From: Paenibacillus eucommiae
GTDB lineage: Bacteria; Bacillota; Bacilli; Paenibacillales; NBRC-103111
NCBI RefSeq assembly: GCF_017874215.1
Contig: NZ_JAGGLB010000042.1
Location: 1 to 64,000 of the forward strand
Length of the DNA: 64,000 nucleotides
Direction of reading: 5' to 3'
A program made the position numbers and the translations under genes. This document shows positions 42,639 to 52,200 of this stretch, piece by piece (the first letter of the stretch is position 1; the number at the start of each line of letters is the position of its first letter). The notes below the pieces were generated by a model. That model did not search any database. It saw nothing but the letters and a program-made list of their open reading frames with translations, and was not told where the DNA came from.

Positions 42639-44234
42639 GTGAAAAAAGTTGTTACCAAAATAGTTCTCTTTGCACTGTGCTTGACGCTGCTTATCCCTGC
42701 ATTAGCAAGCGCGGCAGTGCCATCCACGGAAGGAAGCAAAGCAAATTTGCGTTCCAAGTTGGGGAATATACTTGGAGAACATGCGCTGTTAGCTGTTATC
42801 GCTATGCAAAAAGGTTATGATAAGGCTGGTGATTTCGATCAAGCTGCAGCAGCTTTGCTGGAGAACTCGGATTCCCTTACCGCTGCAATCGCATCTGTGT
42901 ATGGAGAAGAAGCGGGGGAGGCTTTCAAGCCGATCTGGAATTCACACATTGGTTATTTAGTTGATTATGTGAAGGCCACTGTAGCTGGGGATGAGCCGGG
43001 ACGCACCAAAGCTTTTGGCGCCTTGGATTCCTACAGCGTGGAACAGGCAAGATTTTTCGCTAAAGCTAATCCTAATTTAGTGGAAGCTGATGTTACAAAT
43101 GATTTAAGAATGCACATACGTCACTTGCTGGCTGCTTTCAGTGCTTATGTGAATAAAGATTACACTGAAGTTTACAATGCCGCACGCACTGCTTATGCTC
43201 ATATGTATATGACTGCAGATGGGCTTACTGCAGCCATTGTTAAGCAAAACCCAGATAAATATCCGCAAGGCGACGCAACAGAGACTGCATCTACACTTCG
43301 CTCCGTACTAGAGCGTACGCTGGGTGAACACGGTATTCTTGCAGCCTTGGCAATGCAAAAAGGATTTTCCGGAGCTGCTGATTTCGATCAAGCTGCAGCT
43401 GCTTTGCTGAAAAACTCGGATGAATTGACTGCTGGAATTTCAACCATTTATGGTGAAGCCGCAGGTGATGCTTTCAAGCCAATCTGGAATTCACACATTG
43501 GTTACCTCGTAGATTATGTGAAGGCTACGGCTGCTAAGGACGAGACTAAACGTCAAAAGGCTGTATCCGATCTTGAAGAATACCGGACCAAGCAAGCCAA
43601 ATTCTTTGCAGATGCAAACCCGAATTTCAAAGAGAACCAAATTGCAGAAGGTTTGAAAATGCATATTGGGCACTTGCTTGAATCCTTCAACGCTTATGCA
43701 AGCAATAATACGTATAGCACTGCTTATGCGAAGCTTCGCACCACGTATGCCCATATGGCTATGACTGGAAATGAATTAGCTGGTGGTGTGGTGGCCCAGT
43801 TCCCTGAACTGTTCAGCTCTAATGAGCAGCCTTCAACAGAGCCCCCAACTTCCCAAAAGGATGTTATCGTATTTACCGAGGGCAGCCGCTATTTTACAAA
43901 TGATGGTGAAAGTGTTGCTATGGACATAACTCCAGAAGTTGTGAATGGTAAGGTGTTCCTGCCACTTCGTTATCTTGCTGAAGCATTAGGCGCTACAGTA
44001 TCTTGGGATCCAACGGATCGTTCAGCAACAACAATTACAATTGATGATACGACAGCCGTTTTCTGGATCGACAATAATATTATGCAGTTGAATGGAACGT
44101 CTAAGGATGTTGGCAGTATCGTTCATTTGTACGGTGAGCGTACTGTGGTTCCGGCTCAGTTCTTGGCAGACCTGTTCGGATGGGATCTGACTTGGAACTC
44201 TGCAAAAGGAACGATTACCTTGACTGAGAAGTAA
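42639..44234 (+). CDS. Secreted protein with two His-rich helical repeats and a copper-amine-oxidase-like domain
   Basis: A 531-residue protein with signal peptide (ends ASAAV, about residue 26). Two repeats of about 155 residues (about 34-188 and 193-350) share GEHA/GEHG, FDQAAAALL, FKPIWNSHIGYLVDYVKAT, MHIxHLL and AYAHMxMT. The histidines, aspartates and glutamates keep their places, so metal or heme binding is possible. The C-terminus (about 405-531; VFLPLRYLAEALGATVSWD, NGTSKDVGS) is the copper amine oxidase N-domain-like module common in Bacillales wall proteins, used for binding, not oxidation. The start is GTG 42639 after AAAGGAGAG. A terminator follows. Confidence 0.8.
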   Translation: MKKVVTKIVLFALCLTLLIPALASAAVPSTEGSKANLRSKLGNILGEHALLAVIAMQKGYDKAGDFDQAAAALLENSDSLTAAIASVYGEEAGEAFKPIWNSHIGYLVDYVKATVAGDEPGRTKAFGALDSYSVEQARFFAKANPNLVEADVTNDLRMHIRHLLAAFSAYVNKDYTEVYNAARTAYAHMYMTADGLTAAIVKQNPDKYPQGDATETASTLRSVLERTLGEHGILAALAMQKGFSGAADFDQAAAALLKNSDELTAGISTIYGEAAGDAFKPIWNSHIGYLVDYVKATAAKDETKRQKAVSDLEEYRTKQAKFFADANPNFKENQIAEGLKMHIGHLLESFNAYASNNTYSTAYAKLRTTYAHMAMTGNELAGGVVAQFPELFSSNEQPSTEPPTSQKDVIVFTEGSRYFTNDGESVAMDITPEVVNGKVFLPLRYLAEALGATVSWDPTDRSATTITIDDTTAVFWIDNNIMQLNGTSKDVGSIVHLYGERTVVPAQFLADLFGWDLTWNSAKGTITLTEK

Positions 44235-44337
44235 GTGAAATAAGTGAAGTAAGTGAAGTGAAACAATCTAGGCATCCCTAAGTATCGCCAGGTGTTTCTT
44301 GGTAATACCAAGTAATGCTTTACTAAAAAGGACAAAT

Positions 44338-44385
44338 AAACCGCTCATGGCTGCATATCAGATGCATCCCGGGCGGTTTCTTTGC
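44338..44385 (+). terminator. Terminator between the two secreted-protein genes
   Basis: AAACCGC (44338-44344) pairs with GCGGTTT (44373-44379), with an inner TGCAT/ATGCA stem, followed by CTTTGCTG. The T-run is short. Confidence 0.6.
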
Positions 44386-44496
44386 TGTATATCAGATTTA
44401 TCTTTATATTGGGTGAGGAATCCGCAACATTTTTTTACCAGCTGCCGTCTGAAGGGTGATGGATTAAATCGTGAGATATTTAGGAGGCAGATTCAA

Positions 44497-46866
44497 TTGA
44501 AAATAATAAAAAAAGCAGGAACTGCAGTTATTGCATCAGCCATGTTATTTTCCGTGGCCCCCCAAGCTTGGGCAGATGAGGCTATACCCTCTTACAGCAG
44601 TCAGAGTTCTACATCTGTAGGGAAAGCCGTTCCTCCGCAAGAAGACCTGAAGCTGGAAGCGAAGATATCTAAAGAAAAAGCATTGGAGCTGGCCAAGACC
44701 TACATAACGATCCCTGAAGGCTACGTACTGGAATCCGTCCATATGAATTCCTATCGGGCATACTTAGGGAAAGAAACCCCAACATGGAATATGAATTTCA
44801 CCAAAAAGGTGAAAGACAGGAATTACGGTAATATCAGCATTACTATTGATGGCACGAGCGGCAAGCTGTTGGGGTACTCTTCTTACGATAATGATCCTGA
44901 CCGTAAGCCCAGCTATCCGCCAAAAGTTGACTATCAAGGAGCCAAGGCCGCTGCAGCTGAATGGATCGCCAAAATTAATCCTACAGAACAGAATCAAGTG
45001 CAATATAATGACCGCGATGAGAAATCCTTCCGTCCCCCATTAAGCGGCAGCTATCAATATAATATCCGCTATGATCGCGTTGTTAACGGAGTAGCTTTTC
45101 CGGAGAATGGAATCTCAATCAGTGTGGATGGTGATGGAAAAATAACCGGCTACAATTACAATTGGGATGATACTTTGAAATTTGAAAAGCAGGACGTAAT
45201 TTCCAAAGAAAAAGCTGCACAAGCTTTCCGTGATACATCGAACATTTCCTTATCATATCAAATTCCATACGAAGCCAGAGGAGAGCGCAAGCCGCTTACC
45301 GTGTACAGCATGAGCAATAATTTAATTGACGCTGTTACAGGCGAGCCGTGGAACCGGGGGTATTCTGTATCCGAGGAAGAGGCTGCAAAGCCTTTGACAG
45401 ATAAGCCGATTGGGCAGAAGCCGACTGGTAATTTGAATTTGACTAAAGAGCAGGCAATTGCCAAAGTAAATGAATCGGTTAAACTACCCGCTGGTATCAA
45501 GCTGGAGGATGCTTCCTTCTACGAAAATACGAATCCGGAAACCGGAGAGGTTACATCCAGCTGGAATTTGCGCTGGAATCAGCCGCCTGCCGAGAACGAT
45601 AAGACAGGGAAAATGGGAGCATTCATCTCCGCAACTGTCAACAGCCGGACTGGTGAGCTGAGTGGCTATAACCGCTATTTGAATAATAACAATTATGACA
45701 AAGACGTGGATGCCAAGGTGAGTTTAGAGGATGCCAAGACAAAAGCAATTGAATTTGTGAAGAAGAATCTTCCTGCTTACACGGATCAATTGGTGCTAGG
45801 GTCTGTACCAAACAAGTCGATACCTCTGGATCAACTTAAAAAGATGCAGAATTGGGATATGAACTTTCAAAGAGTCATTGATGGCGTCAATGCCGGTAAT
45901 GAAAGTGTCAATATAAGTATTGACCGGACTACTGGCGAGGTTGTCAATTACTATGCCTATCTTTCAGAAACTGCGTATCCGCAGCAAAAGCCAGAGGTTC
46001 TTCCATTAGAGGAAGCCAAGGATCTGCTGATGTCTCAGTACGACATTCAACTTTCCTACATTACCGTGAACGAGAACGCTTATGCTAATTCGGGTGGTAT
46101 TTCTGCTGAAAAATATAATCTGATGGTAGCAGCTGGAGAGATCATGCCGCCTGTTAGCGGAGACGGTGCGGCTGTAACAACCAAGCTTGTCTACGCGCTT
46201 GTGCCGAAGAACACACAGGATAATTTTTTCCTGGATGCAGTAACCGGCGAATGGAAAGAAGCGTCTACCGGAGATGTTATCTCTATTGAGAAGCTGACGG
46301 TAACGGATATTGACAACCATTGGGCGCGTAATGAGCTTCAATTGATGGTCGATTACCGGGCTATCGATGTGGTTGATGGCAAAGTAAGTCCGAATAAGAT
46401 TATTACTCGCGGCGAAATGATCAAAATGCTTGTCATTGCTATGAATGGTGGACGTTATGGGATTTATTATGCTGCTGACCGTGAAGCTTCCTTCAAGGAT
46501 GTGAGCAATAGTTCCCCATACTTTGCTTATGTAGAAAATGCGGTGGATCGTGGCTTAATAGACCCAGGTACGGATTTCAATCCTACTGCAACCATGAATC
46601 GTGAAGAGATGGCTCAGCTTGTCGTAAGAGCTCTAGGCTACAAAGACTTGGCTAAATACGAGGACATCTTTAACGATAAATTTGCAGATGCTGCTAAGCT
46701 CAAAAGTCGCGGTGAAGCGGCAATCGTGGTCGGTCTGGGAATTATGACTTTGACAAACGGCAGCTTTAATCCTGCTGAGAACGTCACCCGTGCTCAAGCC
46801 TCCGCTGCATTCTTCCGTTACTTACAGAAGCGTACGGACCTGCAGGGTTCAGGACGCTACTTTTAA
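44497..46866 (+). CDS. Secreted YcdB/YcdC-like (PepSY-type) protein with SLH domains
   Basis: About 789 residues from TTG 44497 (TAGGAGG ten bases upstream); the open frame back to 44299 lacks a ribosome site and crosses the terminator. A signal peptide (ends AWADE) is followed by four or five repeats of the YcdB/PepSY type (KEKALELAKTYI, ISITIDGTSGKLLGYSSYDN; later SVNISIDRTTGEVVNYYAY) and then SLH modules (about 660-789; ITRGEMIKMLVIAMN, MNREEMAQLVVRALGY, VTRAQASAAFFRYLQK). It is probably an S-layer-held inhibitor or scaffold of the cell wall; no catalytic motif is seen. Confidence 0.8.
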   Translation: MKIIKKAGTAVIASAMLFSVAPQAWADEAIPSYSSQSSTSVGKAVPPQEDLKLEAKISKEKALELAKTYITIPEGYVLESVHMNSYRAYLGKETPTWNMNFTKKVKDRNYGNISITIDGTSGKLLGYSSYDNDPDRKPSYPPKVDYQGAKAAAAEWIAKINPTEQNQVQYNDRDEKSFRPPLSGSYQYNIRYDRVVNGVAFPENGISISVDGDGKITGYNYNWDDTLKFEKQDVISKEKAAQAFRDTSNISLSYQIPYEARGERKPLTVYSMSNNLIDAVTGEPWNRGYSVSEEEAAKPLTDKPIGQKPTGNLNLTKEQAIAKVNESVKLPAGIKLEDASFYENTNPETGEVTSSWNLRWNQPPAENDKTGKMGAFISATVNSRTGELSGYNRYLNNNNYDKDVDAKVSLEDAKTKAIEFVKKNLPAYTDQLVLGSVPNKSIPLDQLKKMQNWDMNFQRVIDGVNAGNESVNISIDRTTGEVVNYYAYLSETAYPQQKPEVLPLEEAKDLLMSQYDIQLSYITVNENAYANSGGISAEKYNLMVAAGEIMPPVSGDGAAVTTKLVYALVPKNTQDNFFLDAVTGEWKEASTGDVISIEKLTVTDIDNHWARNELQLMVDYRAIDVVDGKVSPNKIITRGEMIKMLVIAMNGGRYGIYYAADREASFKDVSNSSPYFAYVENAVDRGLIDPGTDFNPTATMNREEMAQLVVRALGYKDLAKYEDIFNDKFADAAKLKSRGEAAIVVGLGIMTLTNGSFNPAENVTRAQASAAFFRYLQKRTDLQGSGRYF

Positions 46867-46908
46867 GGAATTCAAGAGGTATAGAAATTACTCATTATTC
46901 GTATTCGG

Positions 46909-46934
46909 GCACGCCTATTAATGGCGTGCTTTTT
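46909..46934 (+). terminator. Strong Rho-independent terminator
   Basis: GCACGCC (46909-46915) pairs perfectly with GGCGTGC (46923-46929), and TTTTT follows. Confidence 0.85.
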
Positions 46935-46952
46935 CGTTGATTAGCCAACTGG

Positions 46953-47405
46953 AAAGTATAAGTTTCGTGCTTCGTGTGCTTCACTTTACGATGTTTTTCA
47001 TCGTTAAAGTAGTGACGTGGAGGGGAGCCGGTGCTTTTAACGTTGAAAAACATCGTTAAAGTTCGTTAAAGTAGCAGATACTCTCGGTTGTGCGCGTTGG
47101 CGGGGCCGTTCTTCAGTCCCAACGCCTGTGCCCGCGGGAAAATCTCCCCTAACCAAGAGAGAACTCCTTGCTGGCAGTCCGTTTGAGCTTGTTGTTCGTG
47201 CCATTCGTACGATTGTAGCTGAGAAGAGGGAAGGGCTGTGGGTGGAAGAGCGGTAGCGATCGCCTTTAAAGAATTGTTCCTACCTCCTCATCCATTCCAT
47301 TCAAGGGAACAAATCTTTAACAGCGGCTGGAGCCCACACTCTTTACCTCCGCAACGCTCCCACGTCACGAACACGCTCATCAAAGGACGCCACAAGACGT
47401 TTTTC
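46953..47405 (+). repeat. Composite intergenic repeat, copy R6
   Basis: It starts with GGAAAGTATAAG directly after a terminator. Palindrome i (46985-47008, missing one A) and palindrome iv (47036-47060) flank a shortened link. The outer stem 47226-47243/47332-47349 keeps 13 Watson-Crick and three G-T pairs with two mismatches; inner stem arms carry one change. The local hairpin reads around GCGGTAGC. The end hairpin ACGCC-ACAA-GACGT (47387-47400) with TTTTT has one mismatch. This looks like the most decayed of the copies that still have the hairpin. Confidence 0.82.
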
Positions 47406-47529
47406 AAAGTAATAGTTTGATCCCTTTTTCCTTGTGTTCATAGTTTTTCTAGTAATGGCTGTGGTACAATAGGCAGTAAAAATAAAATTGTTAATAGACA
47501 TGGGATAAGGATAAGGAGAGGGATAAGAC

Positions 47530-48786
47530 GTGACAAATTCTGAAGTAGTTAGACTTGAGGACATCATTAAAGCGAGTCACGTGCTTAGTAAAGTAATAGA
47601 GCCGTCTCCGCTGCAAAGAAATGAGCAGCTCTCAAGCAAGTACGGCTGTAATGTTTACTTGAAAAGAGAAGATTTGCAGATCGTGCGTTCTTTTAAAATA
47701 AGAGGCGCTTATAACTTCATCCAAAGCTTATCGCAAGCAGAGCGGGAGCGTGGTGTTGTGTGCGCTAGTGCAGGTAATCACGCACAAGGTGTGGCCTATT
47801 CTTGCAAGCAGCTAGCCATTCAAGGAACTATATTTATGCCTACTACTACTCCGCGGCAAAAGATTGCTCAGGTGAATCTGTTTGGAGGAGACTTCGTAGA
47901 AGTGATTTTGACTGGGGATACTTTCGATGACTCCTCTAATCAAGCGAAGGCTTACTGTGAGCAGGAGAACAAGGTGTTCGTCCATCCCTTTGATGATGCC
48001 CGCACGATTGCAGGTCAAGGCACAGTTGGGCTCGAGATCATGAACCAGATTCCGGAATCGCCTGATTATATTTTTGCAACCATTGGAGGTGGCGGTCTCG
48101 TCTCCGGTGTTTCTACCTATATGAGGAGTGTATCGCCCCAGACGCATATCATTGGTGCCGAGCCCGAGGGAGCTGCCAGCATGAGCAAAGCCCTTAAAGA
48201 AGGGAATGTATTCAAGCTATCAGAGGTTGATAAGTTTGTGGATGGCGCGGCGGTGAAGCAGGTTGGACAGCTGAATTTTGAAATTTGCCAAAGGCTGCTT
48301 GAGGACATTGTGCTTATACCCGCAGGCAAGGAATGTACGACGATTCTGGAGCTGTATAATAACAATGCCATTGTTATTGAACCGGCGGGTGCTCTGTCCG
48401 TAGCCGCGCTAGATGCGTATAGCGAACAGATTCGCGGCAAAAATGTCGTGTGCATTATTAGCGGCGGCAATAACGATATTGACCGGATGCAGGAAATCAA
48501 GGAACGCTCTTTAATATATGAGGGTCTCAAGCATTATTTTGTGTTGAATTTCCCGCAACGTGCTGGTGCGCTCCGCGAATTCCTGGAAGAGGTATTGGGG
48601 CCGACGGACGATATTACGCGTTTCGAGTACACTAAGAAGAACAACCGTGATGATGCTCCGGCGCTGGTCGGCATTGAGCTTAAGAACAAGGACGATTACG
48701 AGGGTCTGATTGAGCGTCTGTCGGACAAGGACTACGGATATATCGAAATCAATAAGGATCCGAAGCTGTTTAATTTGTTGATATGA
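47530..48786 (+). CDS. ilvA: Threonine ammonia-lyase (threonine dehydratase)
   Basis: A 418-residue PLP enzyme that turns threonine into 2-oxobutanoate, the first step of isoleucine synthesis. The PLP lysine is K56 in RSFKIRGAYN; the phosphate loop is GGGGLVSG; SAGNHAQGVAYS is the serine-binding loop. The single ACT-like regulatory end (about residues 330-418; YFVLNFPQRAGALREFL) and total length match the B. subtilis IlvA class. GTG 47530 follows AAGGAGAGG. No T-box leader is visible in the 125 bases between repeat R6 and the gene. A TACAAT at 47465-47470 may be the -10. Confidence 0.9.
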   Translation: MTNSEVVRLEDIIKASHVLSKVIEPSPLQRNEQLSSKYGCNVYLKREDLQIVRSFKIRGAYNFIQSLSQAERERGVVCASAGNHAQGVAYSCKQLAIQGTIFMPTTTPRQKIAQVNLFGGDFVEVILTGDTFDDSSNQAKAYCEQENKVFVHPFDDARTIAGQGTVGLEIMNQIPESPDYIFATIGGGGLVSGVSTYMRSVSPQTHIIGAEPEGAASMSKALKEGNVFKLSEVDKFVDGAAVKQVGQLNFEICQRLLEDIVLIPAGKECTTILELYNNNAIVIEPAGALSVAALDAYSEQIRGKNVVCIISGGNNDIDRMQEIKERSLIYEGLKHYFVLNFPQRAGALREFLEEVLGPTDDITRFEYTKKNNRDDAPALVGIELKNKDDYEGLIERLSDKDYGYIEINKDPKLFNLLI

Positions 48787-48882
48787 TCGTTTGGAAAGCT
48801 TTAAAGGCATAGACCTCCTTTCTGGATGAGCCTGCTTCTATAGGATTGTTCTGCACGAAAAAATTTCGTTCATACCATTTTA

Positions 48883-48907
48883 GGGAGCCGATAGGCTTCT
48901 TTTTTTG
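48883..48907 (+). terminator. Rho-independent terminator after ilvA
   Basis: GGGAGCC (48883-48889) pairs with GGCTTCT (48894-48900) including G-T pairs, loop GATA, followed by a T-run. Confidence 0.75.
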
Positions 48908-48951
48908 TTTATAGAGAACTAAAACGCTTACTTTATTCACTCGCAGAATAT

Positions 48952-48993
48952 TTGTTCAGATTTTGTTCAGATGAGAGAGGTACATTCTGATAT
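48952..48993 (+). promoter_or_regulatory. Promoter of the adhesin gene with 11-bp direct repeats, shared with the sortase operon
   Basis: TTGTTCAG occurs at 48952-48959 and again at 48963-48970, exactly 11 bases apart. AGATGAGAGAGGTACATTCT follows and then TGATAT (about 48988-48993) as a possible -10. The same block, with few differences, lies on the other strand at 56328-56369. Direct repeats one helical turn apart are typical of OmpR/PhoB-type regulator sites. Confidence 0.65.
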
Positions 48994-49249
48994 GGGTGTT
49001 TTAGGCAAACAAAGGTAGAAGACAGATGAAAAAAGGCGAATTTTGTCTACCCAGATGTCTATATGTGTTCACAAAATGGAATGTCGAGTTGAATTTCTTA
49101 ATATAGACTCAAGGCTATTAAACCCTAATTACTTGAAAAGGATGGATAGAATGAAAACTTCACGAACAGGAAACCGATCAGAGTCTGGGATTATGCGTTA
49201 CCTTCGCATTCTCGGAATGCGATCGAACAGGAAAGGAGGAGCTACGAGC

Positions 49250-52200
49250 TTGTCCAGAAAAGCAACAGCTCTTTTAGTCACATTTTTACTCATATTCCAG
49301 TTTTTTCAATCTGCGGGCGTTGTGCAGCCAGCAAATGCGGCGGCGATAGCGGATACCATATTCACCAAGGCCGAGTTGAGCTATAAGAATCCCTCTCCCA
49401 CGGTCATTGCGTCCGTATACGAGGAGTCAGCAAATCATTTTGTAGGTGAAAGCACCGATATTCAGGTAAATGTGGCTGACGTTCTCTACCTGGATTATAC
49501 ATACTTGCTGCCGGATGGTCACACGTATGCTGACGGTGACACCTTTGAGTTTGACCTGCCGGACATCTTTGATTACACTCTCCCGGCTGGCCCTCATAAT
49601 TTAGTAGGAGGTATTGGGTCTTATCTTATTAATGGGCGTACAGTAACCGTTAAATTTAATGATGAAATTAACGATGGTGCTGAAGCGAGGGGGACGCTGC
49701 AATTTTGGGGCACTCTGGCTGAGGCCAAAGTTATAGATCCATCCAATGTCCCCATTGACTTTGGTGTGACGGGTGCAGGAACTGTCCGTCTTCATGTAAA
49801 GCCTAAAACAGGCAGCTCCATCGAGAAGAACGGTGCGGCCGATAAAGGACAAAATCCGACCAAGATCGACTGGACGATTGATATTAATACTGATCTCAAG
49901 AAATTAACAGGCGCCGTAGTCAAGGACAACATTTTGACTGGCCTGTCGCTAGACATCAATGATATCGTGATTAAGCAACTAAATGTCGGCCTGAATGGTG
50001 TTACCGGTGAAGGTGCAGTGGTCCCTACATCTGATTACAGTGCAGCGTTGGATCCGGCTACTCATAATCTGACGATTTCATTCCTCAATCCGATTGACAG
50101 TGCCTATCGCATTACGTTCCCTACGAAAATTGAGGATTCAACGATCGAACAGTTCGATAACATCGCTTCGCTGGAGTCAACGGGCAACCCGAGCGTTTCG
50201 GATAATGCACTTGTGCTGACGCCAAGAGGCAAGGTGCTTGACAAGAGTGGTGTCTTCAATGCGACAACAGAAGAGATTGAGTGGACAGTAAAGCTGAATT
50301 ATGGGGAACTGCTTTTTGGCCCTGGCGAGCTGGAACTGCTGGATCTGTTCTCTAATAAGCATGAATTTGTAGCGGGATCATTGAATATCGTCAAAGTCAA
50401 TGATGTGAATAATGATTCGAACACATCTCCGTACACCGGAAGCTATAGCTTGTTTGCGGATGCAGCAACGGCTCCAGCTAAGATTAGTGATTTTATTACT
50501 AATTCGTATACGCAAACTCCCAAGCCGGATGCTACAAATAAAAATGGTTTTGTCTTGAAGTTTAACGATCAAACAAGCGACGCCTTCAAGATTACCTACA
50601 AAACAAAACCATCAAGCAATGTGTACGATGATCAGGACATCTTAAATAATGTATACACCAGGGAAGTTCCTTGGGAAGTCAAAACGGCCATCAAGCAAAA
50701 CTTCTTTCATAAGAGCCGTGACGGGGTAGACTACCTGAATAAAAAAATTGACTGGACAGTGAACATTAACAAAATCGGTTATCCTGTAGAAGACATTATA
50801 TATGTGGATACATTCGATTCCAGCTATCAAAAGCTGGACAGCAGCTCTCTTAAAATCAGTAAGGATAATGGTGCTACTTATACGCCTGTCTCCGTGCCAG
50901 GAGCCACACCAGACTATACGGTCACGTTGGTTACTTACGGAAACAAAGAAGGATTCCAGATTAAATTTCCAGCTGCGTCTAGCACAACTTCCTATATAGT
51001 CAAATACAAGACGGATTATGACTATAAAACAACAGAGTACTATAATCAGTCAGACAAAGACGTGAAATTTGCCAATAATGGTGAATTGCAATGGAAAGAA
51101 AATAGCACAAGCGGTGTGAAAAAAGCGACCACAAGCAAAGATTTCGATCCATCTGATAAAATTAAAAACAATGGTTTTAAAGTTGGCCAGTATAATGCAT
51201 CAACCAAAAGAATTACCTGGGGCATTGGCGTCAACTATAACCAAAAGGATCTGAAGAATGTAACAGTTGAAGACATTATTCAGGAAGCCGGAAAGCATCA
51301 TACGCTTGTTTCCAGTTCGATCAAGATCTACCCGATGACGATTAACGCAGATGGCACTCATGTCGTTGATCGCAGCAGTCCGGTTACGAAAACAGTTCAA
51401 AGCGATGCTAGTAAGTTCACAGTCATCCTGGGTAACATTACAACTCCTTACTACATCGAGTACGAAACAGACGTAGCGAACATGCAGTTTCCTGCAAATC
51501 AGCAAGACTTGACCATCAAGAACGAAGCTGTAATTACAGCGACTGGCGTTCAGGAGAAAAAGGTAGATGCCAAAATCACCATTCCAAGAGCGGGCGAGTA
51601 TGTTTCTAAAGGAGGACAGCAAAGCTCTAATCAATACATTATTGACTGGACCCTTCACATTAACCGTGGCCAATCGACTGTACAAAACGCTGAAATTACG
51701 GATACACCGAGCAAGAAACAAATTTTGGATCGTAACTCTTTCAAGCTGTACGAAACTACGGTGCCGGATCAAGGTGGCAATGTAAATAAGGGCGCTTTAG
51801 TTCCAAACGATGAAACGGTCTACAAAATTGATTATCTGACTCCTACTGCTGACAGTGACGAGCCATTCAAGCTGGTATTCCTGCAGACCATCACCAAGCC
51901 CTATATACTGGAATACAGCTCTTACGTAGATGGTGAGAATGGTGAAGAAGTAGGCAATAAAGTAGACTTTAATGGAAAAGGCGCAGGCAATATATCGAAG
52001 GATAACGAGAAGAAATTTAACCTTAAGCTGGCAGGTACTAGCGGAACAGGCTCTGTGCCTACTAAAGATTTGACTGTCATCAAGGTGGATGCGGATTCCG
52101 GAGATAAACTGGCAGGCGCAGAGTTCAAGTTGACGCGGGTAACAGGAAATCAAGTCATAGGTACTAAGACTTCCGGCAGTAACGGCCAAATTTCCTTTAC

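Noticed and set aside
47405..47529. T-box or BCAA leader before ilvA
   Set aside because: Only 125 bases lie between the repeat and the gene; no specifier stem, T-box sequence or terminator pair is present.
48851..48872. CGAAA-AAA-TTTCG hairpin as a separate terminator
   Set aside because: Weak A-T stem without a T-run; the 48883-48907 hairpin is a much better terminator.
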